A stretch of 64,000 nucleotides of DNA. Source: Chitinophaga niabensis (lineage in GTDB: Bacteria > Bacteroidota > Bacteroidia > Chitinophagales > Chitinophagaceae). Positions 31,367 through 40,996 of the stretch are shown in pieces. A program made the position numbers and the translations under genes. Under the pieces are notes generated by a model. It worked only from the letters and a program-made list of their open reading frames with translations, was not told the origin of the DNA and did no database searches. The stretch covers positions 6,763,001 to 6,827,000 of the forward strand of contig NZ_CP154260.1 of the NCBI RefSeq assembly GCF_039545795.1, written 5' to 3'. Positions within the stretch are counted from its first letter, which is position 1; every line of letters starts with the position of its first letter.

Positions 31367-34144
31367 TTATACTACTACGTTGATCATCTTGCCTTTTACA
31401 AAGATAATCTTCTTCGGTGTTTTACCTTCCAGCCATCTTTGTATCACTTCATTTGCCAGGGCTATCTTTTCCACTTCTTCTGTACTGGCATCCAGCGAAA
31501 TATTGATGGTTGTACGCAGTTTACCATTTACGGAAACAGGATATTCCTTCGCACTTTCTGTTACATATTTTTCTTCAAATACCGGGAATGGTGCATCCAG
31601 TATGGAGCCGCTGTTACCGATCAAAGACCATAGCTCTTCGCTAACATGTGGTGCGTAGGGTGTAAGGAGGATCAATAATTGTTCCAGAATCGCTTTCTTA
31701 TTGCATTTAAGGTCTGTGAGTTCATTCACGCAGATCATGAAAGTACTCACTGCTGTGTTGAACGAAAGTCTTTCTGTATCCTCTTCTATCTTACGGATGG
31801 TGTTATGCAATACTTTCAGTTCTTCTGCAGTGGGTGCATCATTCTTTACTACTAATCCTTTCTGTTCATCTGCGAAAAGGCGCCAGAATTTTTTCAGGAA
31901 GCGGTGTACCCCTTCAATCCCTTTGGTTTCCCATGGTTTGCTTTGTTCTACTGGGCCGAGGAACATTTCATACATCCGGAAAGTATCTGCTCCGAATTTT
32001 TCCACGATCACGTTAGGGTTCACGGTATTGTAAAGGCGTTTGCTCATTTTCTCTGTGAGCGTTCCGCAGATGTATTTGCCGTTCTCTAAAATGAATTGCG
32101 CGGTTGCTAGTTCCTGCCGCCAGTTTTTGAAGGCAGTAGTATCCAGTTCCAGCCCATCCACCATATTCACATCCACATGGATCTCATCTGTTTCATATTG
32201 TGCACGCAAACCTGCGGATACGTACTGATTGGTTCCCCTTACCCTGTAAACCAGGCGGGAGCTGCCTTGTATCATACCCTGGTTCACCAGTTTCTTGTAT
32301 GGTTCATCAAACCCGATATGCCCGAGGTCATACAATACCTTCGTCCACATGCGGGAATAGAGCAAATGGCCTACGGCGTGTTCTGTACCGCCGATATAAA
32401 GATCCACCTGGCCCCAGTAATCTGAGATCTTGCGGTCGCAGAAAGTTTCCGTGTTATGAGGGTCCATATACCGGAGGAAATACCAGCTGCTGCCGGCATA
32501 ACCGGGCATGGTATTGGTTTCGCGGCGTAAAGAAGAACCGGGTGCTGCAGGCAGGTTTACCCATTCTTTGATATTGGCCAGCGGGCCTTCTCCATCTTCT
32601 CCGGGTGTATAGTGTTCTACGTGGGGGAGTTCCAGCGGAAGGTCTTTTACATCCATCGCTTCCGGAATACCATTGCGGAATACTACGGGGAAAGGTTCTC
32701 CCCAGTAACGCTGACGGCTGAATCCGGCATCCCGCATCCTGTAATTGATCTGCCTTTTACCGATCCCCAGGTTTTCTATTTTAGTGATCACTGCTTCCAT
32801 GGCTTCTTTCATTTCCATACCGGTAATGAAATCGCTGTTGAAGAGTTTGCCTTCTTTTGTTGGATTGGCTTCTTTACCATCAAACGCATCACCCAGGATG
32901 TTGGTGATGGGAATGGAGAAGTGGTTGGCGAAGTTGAAGTCGCGCTGATCACCACATGGCACAGCCATGATGGCACCAGTGCCATATCCGGCCAGTACGT
33001 ATTCAGAGATCCAGATGGGAATTTTACGGCCATCAAAAGGGTTTACGGCATAAGCGCCGGTAAAGCAACCTGTGATCTGTTTCACTTCTGCCATCCGTTC
33101 TCTTTCAGAACGGCTTTGCACATATTCCTTATAAGCGGTGACTGCTTCTGTTTGTTCGTCAGTAGTAATACTGTCTACCAGCTCATGTTCCGGGGCCACT
33201 ACCATAAAGTCTACGCCAAAAATGGTGTCCGGGCGGGTGGTGTATACTACCACGCTTTCGAGGGAACCAGTTATGTTGAACTTGATCTCTGCGCCCTGGC
33301 TCTTGCCGATCCAGTTGCGCTGCATATCTTTCATGGCATCGCTGAAAGTGATCTCATCGAGGCCTTTCAGCAAACGGTCTGCATATTCTGTGATGCGCAG
33401 GAACCATTGACGCATTTTCTTTTTCTGTACGGGATGGCCGCCGCGTTCGCTTACACCGTTGATCACTTCGTCATTAGCCAGTACGGTTCCCAATGCAGGG
33501 CACCAGTTCACTTCTGCATAGGCGAGATAGCCAAGGCGGTATTGCATCAGGATCTCCTGTTGCTGCTCGTAAGTGGATTCATTCCAGGTTTCAGCACTAA
33601 AACGGATGCTGCGGTCTCCGGGGCATTCATGATGATGGTTACCGGAGGCTTCAAAGATGCGTACCAGCAGGTCTATTGGCTCTGCTTTTCCGGCATGGCG
33701 GTTATACCAGCTGTCAAACAGCTGGAGGAAGATATGCTGGGTCCATTTATAATAAGCTGGCTGGCTGGTCTGAATTTCCCGGCTCCAGTCGTAACAAAAC
33801 CCGATATTATCCAGTTGTTTCCGGAAGGCCTGGATATTTTCTTCTGTTGTTACCGCGGGATGCTGACCGGTTTCCAGGGCATATTGTTCCGCAGGGAGGC
33901 CAAATGCGTCATATCCCATGGGGTGCAACACGTTAAAGCCCTTCAGGCGTTTAAAACGGGCATAGATATCTGAGGCAATGTAGCCCAGGGGATGCCCCAC
34001 ATGTAAACCAGCCCCGGAGGGGTAGGGGAACATGTCCAGCACATAACACTTTGGTTTGGTACTGCTGTTGCTGACAAGATAAGCCTGGGTGTCCACCCAG
34101 CGTTGCTGCCATTTCCTTTCTATTTGCCTGAAATTGTATTCCAT
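31367..34144 (-). CDS. leuS: Leucyl-tRNA synthetase
   Basis: A 925-residue class I aminoacyl-tRNA synthetase. It has the HIGH-type motif HVGH (48-51, in PSGAGLHVGHPLGY), an editing CP1 domain with YTTRPDTIFG and YGTGAIMAVPCGDQRD, the zinc-less insertion usual in Bacteroidota, and the second ATP motif near residue 700. That motif reads KMSKR, not the canonical KMSKS: the Lys residues that contact ATP are kept and the final Ser is replaced. The anticodon-binding and C-terminal domains are complete. It is alone on the minus strand. Confidence 0.96.
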   Translation of the reverse strand: MEYNFRQIERKWQQRWVDTQAYLVSNSSTKPKCYVLDMFPYPSGAGLHVGHPLGYIASDIYARFKRLKGFNVLHPMGYDAFGLPAEQYALETGQHPAVTTEENIQAFRKQLDNIGFCYDWSREIQTSQPAYYKWTQHIFLQLFDSWYNRHAGKAEPIDLLVRIFEASGNHHHECPGDRSIRFSAETWNESTYEQQQEILMQYRLGYLAYAEVNWCPALGTVLANDEVINGVSERGGHPVQKKKMRQWFLRITEYADRLLKGLDEITFSDAMKDMQRNWIGKSQGAEIKFNITGSLESVVVYTTRPDTIFGVDFMVVAPEHELVDSITTDEQTEAVTAYKEYVQSRSERERMAEVKQITGCFTGAYAVNPFDGRKIPIWISEYVLAGYGTGAIMAVPCGDQRDFNFANHFSIPITNILGDAFDGKEANPTKEGKLFNSDFITGMEMKEAMEAVITKIENLGIGKRQINYRMRDAGFSRQRYWGEPFPVVFRNGIPEAMDVKDLPLELPHVEHYTPGEDGEGPLANIKEWVNLPAAPGSSLRRETNTMPGYAGSSWYFLRYMDPHNTETFCDRKISDYWGQVDLYIGGTEHAVGHLLYSRMWTKVLYDLGHIGFDEPYKKLVNQGMIQGSSRLVYRVRGTNQYVSAGLRAQYETDEIHVDVNMVDGLELDTTAFKNWRQELATAQFILENGKYICGTLTEKMSKRLYNTVNPNVIVEKFGADTFRMYEMFLGPVEQSKPWETKGIEGVHRFLKKFWRLFADEQKGLVVKNDAPTAEELKVLHNTIRKIEEDTERLSFNTAVSTFMICVNELTDLKCNKKAILEQLLILLTPYAPHVSEELWSLIGNSGSILDAPFPVFEEKYVTESAKEYPVSVNGKLRTTINISLDASTEEVEKIALANEVIQRWLEGKTPKKIIFVKGKMINVVV

Positions 34145-34311
34145 ACTAAAATCTTTGATTGTCGCGCGCTTTCAGTAATTTAAATCTTTGTTCCTCAATT
34201 TCCAAAGCGGCGCAAAACCTATATAATAAAAAATGTTAAAATACCGTTTGGGAGGGCAAAAGTAAACATAACTGCCAATTTTTATTATTTTCGCCCATAA
34301 ACTATAGATGA

Positions 34312-35184
34312 ATGGCTCAATCAGGGAAATCGTCAGCTAAGAAATCGAAGCCTTCTTATTTGTATTCCATCATAGGCATCACCCTCGTGCTTCTGTTGCT
34401 TGGGGTTCTTGGTCTGTTCATGATCTACGCCAAAAACCTAAGCGATTATTACAAGGAAAGCATTGAGCTGCAGGTGATCCTGCGGGATAATGTGAAGGAA
34501 AACCAGGCCTTGTTACTAAAAGATTCACTGGCCGTTCTGCCAGCCGTGAAAAAGATCCAGTACGTGTCCAAAGAGATGGCGGCTGAAAAATTCAAAAAAG
34601 AGAACCCGGACGAGAATTTCGCCGTGCTGGGTTTCAATCCTTTATATTCCAGCATCGATATCAGCCTGTATGCCCGGTATGTACATCCGGACAGTCTGAA
34701 GATGATCGAGCAAAATATAGCAGGCCGCAGTATGGTCCGGGAACTTTATTACCAGCGTACCCTGGTGAGCGAGGTGCTGGATAAGGCCAAACAGATAGGA
34801 CTGGTGATCCTGGTGATCAGTATCGTAATGGCCATTGTGGTATTATTCCTGATCGACAACACCATCCGCCTGGCGATGTTCAGCAACCGTTTCCTCATCA
34901 AAACCATGCAAATGGTAGGGGCTACCCGCTGGTTTATTGCCAAACCTTTTGATATAAGGAGTATCATTAATGGCGGTCTCAGCGCACTTTTGGCTATTGC
35001 CGGCCTGGTGGTACTGATCTACTATGCGGAATCCAGCCTGATCGGTTTAAGGGGGATGCGGGATTACTTCATCACCGGGTTATTGTTCCTGGGGCTGATT
35101 GTGATAGGTATTGGTATTTCACTGGTAAGCACACACCGCTCCGTGATGAAATACCTGAAACTGAAACTGGATGATCTTTATTGA
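34312..35184 (+). CDS. ftsX: Cell division permease FtsX
   Basis: A 290-residue membrane protein with one N-terminal helix (about 18-42), an extracytoplasmic domain (about 45-165) and three C-terminal helices, the FtsX arrangement. The family segment MQMVGATRWFIAKPFDIRS is near residue 200. With the ATPase FtsE it controls peptidoglycan hydrolases at the division site; ftsE is not in the window. Followed 20 bases later by the DUF3098 gene and then uppP, a conserved Bacteroidota order as far as I recall. Confidence 0.9.
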   Translation: MAQSGKSSAKKSKPSYLYSIIGITLVLLLLGVLGLFMIYAKNLSDYYKESIELQVILRDNVKENQALLLKDSLAVLPAVKKIQYVSKEMAAEKFKKENPDENFAVLGFNPLYSSIDISLYARYVHPDSLKMIEQNIAGRSMVRELYYQRTLVSEVLDKAKQIGLVILVISIVMAIVVLFLIDNTIRLAMFSNRFLIKTMQMVGATRWFIAKPFDIRSIINGGLSALLAIAGLVVLIYYAESSLIGLRGMRDYFITGLLFLGLIVIGIGISLVSTHRSVMKYLKLKLDDLY

Positions 35185-35204
35185 TTAAAAGTTAATTTGC
35201 AGAT

Positions 35205-35456
35205 ATGTCTAAAGAAATTAAACACACAACAGAAGAACGCAGCCTTTTCGGCAAAAGCAATTATCAGCTGATGCTGGCAGGGGTGGTACTGATCGTGATC
35301 GGTTTCCTGTTGATGATGGGCGGCGGCGGAGATGATCCCACCCGTTTTGATCCTAAGGAAGTATACAGCTTCCGCCGTATTACCCTGGCTCCCATCGTAA
35401 TCCTGCTGGGCCTGGTGGTAGAGATCTTTGCCATCATGCGCAAGCCAAAACAATAA
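35205..35456 (+). CDS. DUF3098 membrane protein
   Basis: An 83-residue protein with two predicted membrane helices. NYQLMLAGVVLIVIGFLLMMGGG opens the family signature, the loop DDPTRFDPKEVYSFRRITLAPIV joins the helices, and a Lys-rich tail follows. Function unknown. Its place between ftsX and uppP suggests an envelope role. Confidence 0.9.
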   Translation: MSKEIKHTTEERSLFGKSNYQLMLAGVVLIVIGFLLMMGGGGDDPTRFDPKEVYSFRRITLAPIVILLGLVVEIFAIMRKPKQ

Positions 35457-35479
35457 TGTTAAAAAAATAACTTAAACAT

Positions 35480-35507
35480 AGCGATGGGTTCCTCATCGCT
35501 TTTCTTA
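35480..35507 (+). terminator. Weak terminator between DUF3098 and uppP
   Basis: Stem AGCGATG and CATCGCT with a seven-base loop, followed by TTTCTT. The ATG at 35484 lies inside the stem, which argues against it as the uppP start. Confidence 0.5.
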
Positions 35508-35519
35508 TTTGTAAGCACC

Positions 35520-36314
35520 ATGAGCACAACAGAAGCCATTATCATTGCGATAGTAGAAGGATTAACGGAATTTATCCCGGTGTCTTCCACCGGGCATATG
35601 ATCATTGTCAGCAGCCTGATGGGCATCAATAAAGACGAATTCACCAAATTATTTGAAGTGTGCGTGCAGCTGGGAGCCATCCTGGCGGTGGTAGTACTTT
35701 ACTGGAAAAAGTTCTTCAACTTCAGCAAACCTGCTTTCTATTTTAAATTGTTCCTGGGTGTTTTACCCGCATTGATCCTGGGTTACCTGTTCGGGGACCA
35801 GATAGATAGTATGCTCGAAAAGCCGGAGGTAGTAGGGCTGGCCCTGTTGCTGGGAGGGATTGTGCTGCTGTTCGTGGATAAATGGTTCCAGAACCCTACC
35901 ATCGATTCAGATGAAAAGATGGATTATTTCAAGGCTATCCGCATTGGTTTCTATCAGTGTATTGCATTAATCCCAGGCGTTAGCAGAAGTGCAGCCACTA
36001 TTATTGGTGGTATGCAGCAAAAACTTACCCGCCATGCCGCGGCAGAATTTTCCTTTTTCCTGGCCGTACCTACCATGGCAGCTGCCACAGGGTATAAGAT
36101 ATTAAAACACCACGACCTGCTGCTGAGTTCCAGCGAGAATATCAAACTCCTGCTGATCGGCAATGTGGTGGCATTTATTGTAGCCATGCTGGCTATCAAG
36201 TTCTTCATCGGTGCTTTACAGAAATACGGATTTAAAATCTGGGGTTATTACCGCATTATAGTAGGTGTTATCATCCTAGTGGGCTTTTTTGCCGGCTATA
36301 AAATGAGCGTATAG
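35520..36314 (+). CDS. uppP: Undecaprenyl-diphosphatase UppP
   Basis: A 264-residue membrane enzyme (BacA) that recycles the lipid carrier of peptidoglycan synthesis. The catalytic signatures are [15 protein letters not shown] (about 13-27) and [15 protein letters not shown] (about 155-169). The ATG at 35520 gives the normal N-terminus [13 protein letters not shown]; the upstream ATG at 35484 would add 12 residues encoded by a hairpin. Probably co-transcribed from ftsX with some attenuation at that hairpin. Confidence 0.94.
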   Translation: MSTTEAIIIAIVEGLTEFIPVSSTGHMIIVSSLMGINKDEFTKLFEVCVQLGAILAVVVLYWKKFFNFSKPAFYFKLFLGVLPALILGYLFGDQIDSMLEKPEVVGLALLLGGIVLLFVDKWFQNPTIDSDEKMDYFKAIRIGFYQCIALIPGVSRSAATIIGGMQQKLTRHAAAEFSFFLAVPTMAAATGYKILKHHDLLLSSSENIKLLLIGNVVAFIVAMLAIKFFIGALQKYGFKIWGYYRIIVGVIILVGFFAGYKMSV

Positions 36315-36351
36315 GGAGTGATATATAAATTATTTTTATATATTGCAGGTG

Positions 36352-36957
36352 ATGAATCCTATGAAAAACGATGCATTCCTCGAATCCCTGAAGCAGGCTG
36401 TTCAGCTGAAAGAAGGTTATGAATTGCAGGCAGCAAAAGGGCAGATCAGGCTTATCAAAGAGGGGGAGGAAGTAACTGAAGGTGTTTTCTTCAAATACGA
36501 TACGGCTTTCCTGTTGCAGGGGCTGACTTTCTTCAAACGCTTTTCCCGGGTAGAAAGGTTCTTTATCGAAATTATGGGTGGAGACCCTGAGCAATTCTAT
36601 ACCCTTCTGCGTGTGCAGCCGGAAATGATCCAGCTCAGCACACCTGAAGAGGTGAAGCAATTTGTACAGGATCACTTGCCGGTACTGGCAGAATTCCCTT
36701 CTTTAAAAGAGGTGAACAGCTGGTTATCCGCTACTCCCATAGCATTACATCCGGAATTAATAGGCAATAATGGCAATACCGCTACTATGCGGGAACTGGT
36801 GATCCTGCGGCTGGAAGGGGATGCACGTTATAAGGAGTTATATGCACGTTTCAGGAGCATGTTATGTCTCAAGGCCGCAGAAGGGCAATCCCCATATGTG
36901 AAGATGTATAAGGTATTCCAGAAACTGGAAAAGGACCTGAAAGAAATGGCGCCCTAA
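36352..36957 (+). CDS. Unrecognised 201-residue cytoplasmic protein
   Basis: I do not recognise this family. The protein is soluble and helical in places, with no signal peptide or membrane helix. A central motif, FFKRFSRVERFFIEIMGGDPEQFY, is basic and aromatic-rich, and the last 60 residues, starting MRELVILRLEGDARYKELY, look like a helical bundle. Start choice is between ATG 36352 and ATG 36361, with a TTG at 36343 less likely. It follows uppP by 37 bases and overlaps the 3' end of the alanine dehydrogenase gene by four bases. Confidence 0.75.
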   Translation: MNPMKNDAFLESLKQAVQLKEGYELQAAKGQIRLIKEGEEVTEGVFFKYDTAFLLQGLTFFKRFSRVERFFIEIMGGDPEQFYTLLRVQPEMIQLSTPEEVKQFVQDHLPVLAEFPSLKEVNSWLSATPIALHPELIGNNGNTATMRELVILRLEGDARYKELYARFRSMLCLKAAEGQSPYVKMYKVFQKLEKDLKEMAP

Positions 36958-38171
36958 CCTTTTACAGCCAGCAGCAGTTCCAGGTCTGTATACTTCAGTT
37001 TGAATTTCTCGCTCAGGTGATAATTAGTGAGCGCTCCTTTATAGAGATAGATACCGTTGCGTACACCTCTCTTGATCCATACCAGGTTTTCAAATCCGCC
37101 ATCCTCTGCAGCTTCCAGCAGCAAAGGCATCAGTACATTACTGATGGCCTGGGAAGCGGTACCTGCAAATCCGGAAGGGATATTGGGCACGCAATAGTGG
37201 ATCACATCGTATTTCTTGAAAATGGGATTTTCGTGGGTGGTTACCTCAGAGGTTTCAAAGCAGCCCCCCCGGTCAATACTTACATCTACAATCACGGCAC
37301 CGGCTTTCATATTGCTCACCATGGATTCACTTACTACAATGGGGGTACGCCCGCTTTGGGAAGAAAGGGCTCCCACGGCTACATCTGCATTGCGCAATTG
37401 TTCTGCCAGTGCACGGGGCTGGATCACGGAAGTGAAGATCCGCACCCCTATGTTGTTCTGCAGCCTTTTCAGTTTATAGATGTTATTGTCGAACACCTTT
37501 ACGGAAGAACCAAGGGCTAATGCCGTGCGGGCAGCAAACTCCCCAACAATGCCTGCACCTATGATCACTACTTTGGTAGGAGGGATACCGGTGATACCAC
37601 CCAGCAGGATGCCTTTGCCTTTATTACTATTGCTGAGGTACTGGCCTGCGATGAGCATCACAGCGCCTCCTGCAATTTCACTCATGGCCCGTACAATGGG
37701 GTAAGTGCCTGAATCGTCTTTCAGGTTCTCGAAGGAAAGCAGGGTGATCCTTTTATTCATCATCTGCTGCAACTGCTCTACTTTGAGCATGGAGAGATGG
37801 ATGGGGGAAATAACGATCTGGTGAGGGTGTAGCAGTTCTATCTCTTCATCATTCAGCGGGGCTGATTTAACGATGATATCCGCTTTGAACACTTCTTTTT
37901 TATCATACACTATTTCCGCACCTGCTTCCGAATAGTCTGTATCGTAAAAGTGGGAACCATCCCCCGCTTTATGCTCTACCACAATGTGATGGCCGTTATT
38001 GCTAAGTATGCTCACGGCATCCGGTGTGAGGGCTATCCGGCTTTCCTGGAAAGAAATTTCCTTTGGAATTCCGATGAATAAACGGGAATTTTTTTGTGGA
38101 TAATCCAGCGTTTCTTCCAGTGGTGAATAAGTAAAACCGGCACTCACAACAGGTTTTTGCCTTTGCTCCAT
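36954..38171 (-). CDS. Alanine dehydrogenase/transhydrogenase family protein
   Basis: A 405-residue NAD-dependent enzyme interconverting alanine and pyruvate plus ammonia. The N-terminal domain carries GIPKEISFQESRIALTPDAV (substrate-binding Arg and Lys region), and the Rossmann motif is VVIIGAGIVGEFAARTAL (about 210). The family is shared with transhydrogenase subunit alpha, but there is no membrane part. I start at 38171, not 38261: a -7 box (TATCTTTG, 38208-38201) lies between, and the longer frame would run into tsaE. Confidence 0.9.
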   Translation of the reverse strand: MEQRQKPVVSAGFTYSPLEETLDYPQKNSRLFIGIPKEISFQESRIALTPDAVSILSNNGHHIVVEHKAGDGSHFYDTDYSEAGAEIVYDKKEVFKADIIVKSAPLNDEEIELLHPHQIVISPIHLSMLKVEQLQQMMNKRITLLSFENLKDDSGTYPIVRAMSEIAGGAVMLIAGQYLSNSNKGKGILLGGITGIPPTKVVIIGAGIVGEFAARTALALGSSVKVFDNNIYKLKRLQNNIGVRIFTSVIQPRALAEQLRNADVAVGALSSQSGRTPIVVSESMVSNMKAGAVIVDVSIDRGGCFETSEVTTHENPIFKKYDVIHYCVPNIPSGFAGTASQAISNVLMPLLLEAAEDGGFENLVWIKRGVRNGIYLYKGALTNYHLSEKFKLKYTDLELLLAVKG

Positions 38172-38200
38172 AATCGTAGACAATTGTGTTAGGTCTCTTT

Positions 38201-38208
38201 CAAAGATA
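38201..38208 (-). promoter_or_regulatory. -7 promoter element of the alanine dehydrogenase
   Basis: TATCTTTG on the minus strand, an exact TAnnTTTG match, just after the tsaE stop and 29 bases before the chosen ATG. Confidence 0.6.
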
Positions 38209-38214
38209 CATTTA

Positions 38215-38676
38215 TTATTGAAGGGATAGATCAAATTCACCCGGGTTGGCAGAACCGGCAATGAGTTTCCGCTTATGGTCAGGTGTAACCGATAGGAAGA
38301 GGTGTACCGTGTCTGCAGGTAAAAGAGGGGCTACCATCTCCGGCCATTCTACAAAACAAATGGCATCCGGATGATAAAGGCAATCTTCTACGCCAGCCTC
38401 CACAGCCTCTTGCAGGCTTTTTAGCCGGTAGAGGTCCAGGTGATAAATGATCCTTTCCCGGGAGCCCCCATCTTTAAAACGGTATTCATTAATGATAGAA
38501 AAAGTAGGGCTGCCGGTGGTATCTTCCACCCCTTTGGCTGCGCATAAAGCTTTTACGAAAGTGGTCTTTCCCGCGCCCATTTCTCCGTTAAGGGCAAATA
38601 CCTGCTGGCGTGGGAATGTTTCCCAGAAGCGTTCCGCCGTCTGGGCAAGCTCTGCATGTGAAAACGTCAGTCTCAT
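38215..38676 (-). CDS. tsaE: tRNA threonylcarbamoyladenosine ATPase subunit TsaE
   Basis: A 153-residue P-loop ATPase needed with TsaB and TsaD for t6A37 modification of tRNAs that read ANN codons. Walker A is GEMGAGKTTFVKAL (about 34-47), then SPTFSIINEY (switch region) and a Walker B-like IYHLDLYRL, and CFVEWPE near 115. Length is standard. Promoter-proximal to alanine dehydrogenase on the same strand, an order I recall from other Bacteroidota. Confidence 0.94.
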   Translation of the reverse strand: MRLTFSHAELAQTAERFWETFPRQQVFALNGEMGAGKTTFVKALCAAKGVEDTTGSPTFSIINEYRFKDGGSRERIIYHLDLYRLKSLQEAVEAGVEDCLYHPDAICFVEWPEMVAPLLPADTVHLFLSVTPDHKRKLIAGSANPGEFDLSLQ

Positions 38677-38714
38677 AAACGATAATGCCTGATCAAGGGG
38701 CTAAAATTAGCAAT

Positions 38715-38808
38715 TCCGTTGCATTAAAAGTCCTGCTTCCTCTTAAATGGCCGCCATGGCCCTGAATGCCGCTGCCAGTATGGGTAAAAAGCACCTCCGT
38801 TGCATTAA
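38715..38808. repeat. 13-bp direct repeats TCCGTTGCATTAA upstream of the P-type ATPase
   Basis: Two exact copies, at 38715-38727 and 38796-38808, in the intergenic region between tsaE and the divergent P-ATPase gene. The 81-base period equals about eight helical turns. An operator function is inferred only. Confidence 0.6.
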
Positions 38809-38836
38809 TTTCATTATGAAAAGATCAGCTATGTGG

Positions 38837-38844
38837 TAATTTTG
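38837..38844 (+). promoter_or_regulatory. -7 promoter element of the P-type ATPase, implying a leaderless transcript
   Basis: TAATTTTG, identical to the rsmA box, ends four bases before the ATG at 38849. Confidence 0.5.
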
Positions 38845-38848
38845 GGAT

Positions 38849-40954
38849 ATGGAAACGATCAGTTGTAGAGTAAAAGGAATGAACTGTTCCAGCTGTGCGC
38901 TTACCATCTCCAAATACCTGGAAAAAAAAGGCATGGAAGATGTAGCCATCAGCGTGGCTACGGAAGAGCTGAGCTTTAATGTGCCCCAGGGTACAGATGC
39001 AGGGGATGTGATCAACGGGATCAATAACCTGGGGTATGAGGTGATCCTTCCCAACCAGGGGGCCAAAAAGCGCCCCGTGTATACTACACTTACTTTTAAA
39101 TTCATATTCTGCGCCATCTTCACAGCCCCTTTGCTGTTGCATATGTGGGTGAACTGGCACTGGCTGCATAATGCATGGGTACAATTAGCTTTAACCACGC
39201 CGGTATACCTGGTAGGCATGGCGCATTTTGGCCGCAGCGCTTTCCGCTCCCTGCGGAACGGGATGGCCAATATGGATGTACTCATCACTATCGGGGCTAC
39301 GGCAGCATTTGCCTACAGCCTTACCGGTACATTGCAGCATCTGGGAGCAGACTACCTCTTTTATGAAACCACGGCAGCCATCCTTACCCTTGTTTTTCTG
39401 GGTAACCTGCTGGAGGAAAGGTCTGTTAAATCTACCACCACGGCCATTGCGGAACTGGCAAAGATGCAGCATACCATGGCCCGCCGTATTCATACCAATG
39501 CGGAAGGAGTGGAGCATATAGATGAAGTGGACAATAATGACCTCCGCACGGGAGACCGGGTATTGGTGAATACCGGAGATAAAATTCCCATGGATGGTAC
39601 CATTTACTGGGGCAGCGGGCATGTGAATGAATCTATGATCACCGGGGAAAGCGAGCCGGTGGCTAAAAATGAAAAGGACAAAGTAATAGGCGGCACTATC
39701 CTGGAAGATGGCAGCCTCAAAATGTATATCACCGCCATTGGCAAGGATACGGTGCTCTCTTATATTATTGACCTGGTAAAACAGGCCCAGAGCAATAAAC
39801 CGCCCATGCAGAAACTGGCGGATAAGATCAGCGCCATTTTTGTACCCCTGGTGCTGGGAATTGCATTGGTCACTTTCCTGGTCTGGTACTTTGTTGGAAA
39901 CACTACGCTGGATGTTGCCATCATGCGAAGTGTAGCCGTGTTGGTTATTGCCTGCCCCTGTGCAATGGGATTGGCTACACCGGCGGCTGTAATGGTAGGT
40001 CTTGGCCGTGCCGCAAGAAACGGCATCCTTATAAAAGGAGCAAATACGCTGGAAATGTTCCGCAACATCCGCCAGATCGTATTTGATAAAACAGGTACAC
40101 TTACTACGGGTAAACTGCAATTAGGAGCATGGAAAGCGATCGATATGGACGAAACGGTCTTTAGATCTACTGTACTGAGCCTGGAAAAATTCTCTTCCCA
40201 TCCTATTGCCCGTTCCATTACTGCTTTATGGAAAGGCCTGCCGGAAGTGGCTTTGCAGCAGATCAGAGAACAGAAGGGCATTGGTATGAAAGCCGTGGAT
40301 AAAGAGGGGGACGAATGGCAGCTGGGCTCTTATATCATGGCAAAGAACGCTACAACAGACGATGCACATAACATCTACCTGTTGAAGAATGGTGTGCTGG
40401 CAGGCTGGATAGATTTCATTGACGAACTGCGCCCTGAAGCAAAGAATGTAATTGAACAGCTGAAACAGCATGGCATCCGCACCATCCTGCTCAGCGGTGA
40501 CATGAAACGCAAATGTGAACAGATCGCGAAAGAGTTGGGTATTGATGAAGTATATGCGGAACAGTCGCCACAGCAAAAGCTGAATAAAATAGACGGCCTC
40601 ATGCAAACAGCTCCTACCGCTATGATAGGAGATGGCATCAATGATGCACCTGCACTAGCCAAAGCCAGCATTGGTATTTCCCTCAGCGATTCCACACAAG
40701 TGGCCATGCAAAGTGCCAATGTGATATTGCTGAACAACCATCTCGGGGCTTTGCCATTGGCGATGGGCCTGGGTAAACATACCTATCTTACCATCAAACA
40801 AAACCTCTTCTGGGCATTTATATACAATGTGGTGGCCATTCCTGTGGCAGCCCTAGGATACCTCAATCCCATCATCGGCGCCCTCATTATGGGATTATCT
40901 GATGTGGTACTGGCTATTAACTCCGTACGTTTGAGATTTAAAAAAGTGCTGTAA
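38849..40954 (+). CDS. Heavy-metal (copper-type) P-type ATPase
   Basis: A 701-residue P1B-ATPase. One N-terminal metal-binding domain has GMNCSSCA (Cys13, Cys16), followed by paired helices, the actuator loop with MITGESEPV, the membrane CPC motif (369-371, ACPCAMGLATPAA) typical of Cu(I) transporters, the phosphorylation site DKTGTLT (Asp413), an SHP-type SSHPIARS nucleotide-domain motif and the hinge GDGINDAPAL. CPC plus CxxC indicates copper or silver export, or copper delivery to exported enzymes. It is followed 42 bases later by a TRIC-type channel gene. Confidence 0.94.
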   Translation: METISCRVKGMNCSSCALTISKYLEKKGMEDVAISVATEELSFNVPQGTDAGDVINGINNLGYEVILPNQGAKKRPVYTTLTFKFIFCAIFTAPLLLHMWVNWHWLHNAWVQLALTTPVYLVGMAHFGRSAFRSLRNGMANMDVLITIGATAAFAYSLTGTLQHLGADYLFYETTAAILTLVFLGNLLEERSVKSTTTAIAELAKMQHTMARRIHTNAEGVEHIDEVDNNDLRTGDRVLVNTGDKIPMDGTIYWGSGHVNESMITGESEPVAKNEKDKVIGGTILEDGSLKMYITAIGKDTVLSYIIDLVKQAQSNKPPMQKLADKISAIFVPLVLGIALVTFLVWYFVGNTTLDVAIMRSVAVLVIACPCAMGLATPAAVMVGLGRAARNGILIKGANTLEMFRNIRQIVFDKTGTLTTGKLQLGAWKAIDMDETVFRSTVLSLEKFSSHPIARSITALWKGLPEVALQQIREQKGIGMKAVDKEGDEWQLGSYIMAKNATTDDAHNIYLLKNGVLAGWIDFIDELRPEAKNVIEQLKQHGIRTILLSGDMKRKCEQIAKELGIDEVYAEQSPQQKLNKIDGLMQTAPTAMIGDGINDAPALAKASIGISLSDSTQVAMQSANVILLNNHLGALPLAMGLGKHTYLTIKQNLFWAFIYNVVAIPVAALGYLNPIIGALIMGLSDVVLAINSVRLRFKKVL

Positions 40955-40996
40955 GGATTTTTATCGTTAATTCGTATATCATAATTCGTTCAGGAA

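Noticed and set aside
32612..33973. 453-codon open frame antisense to leuS
   Set aside because: Cys/Phe/Gly-rich translation with no domain, fully inside leuS; a shadow frame.
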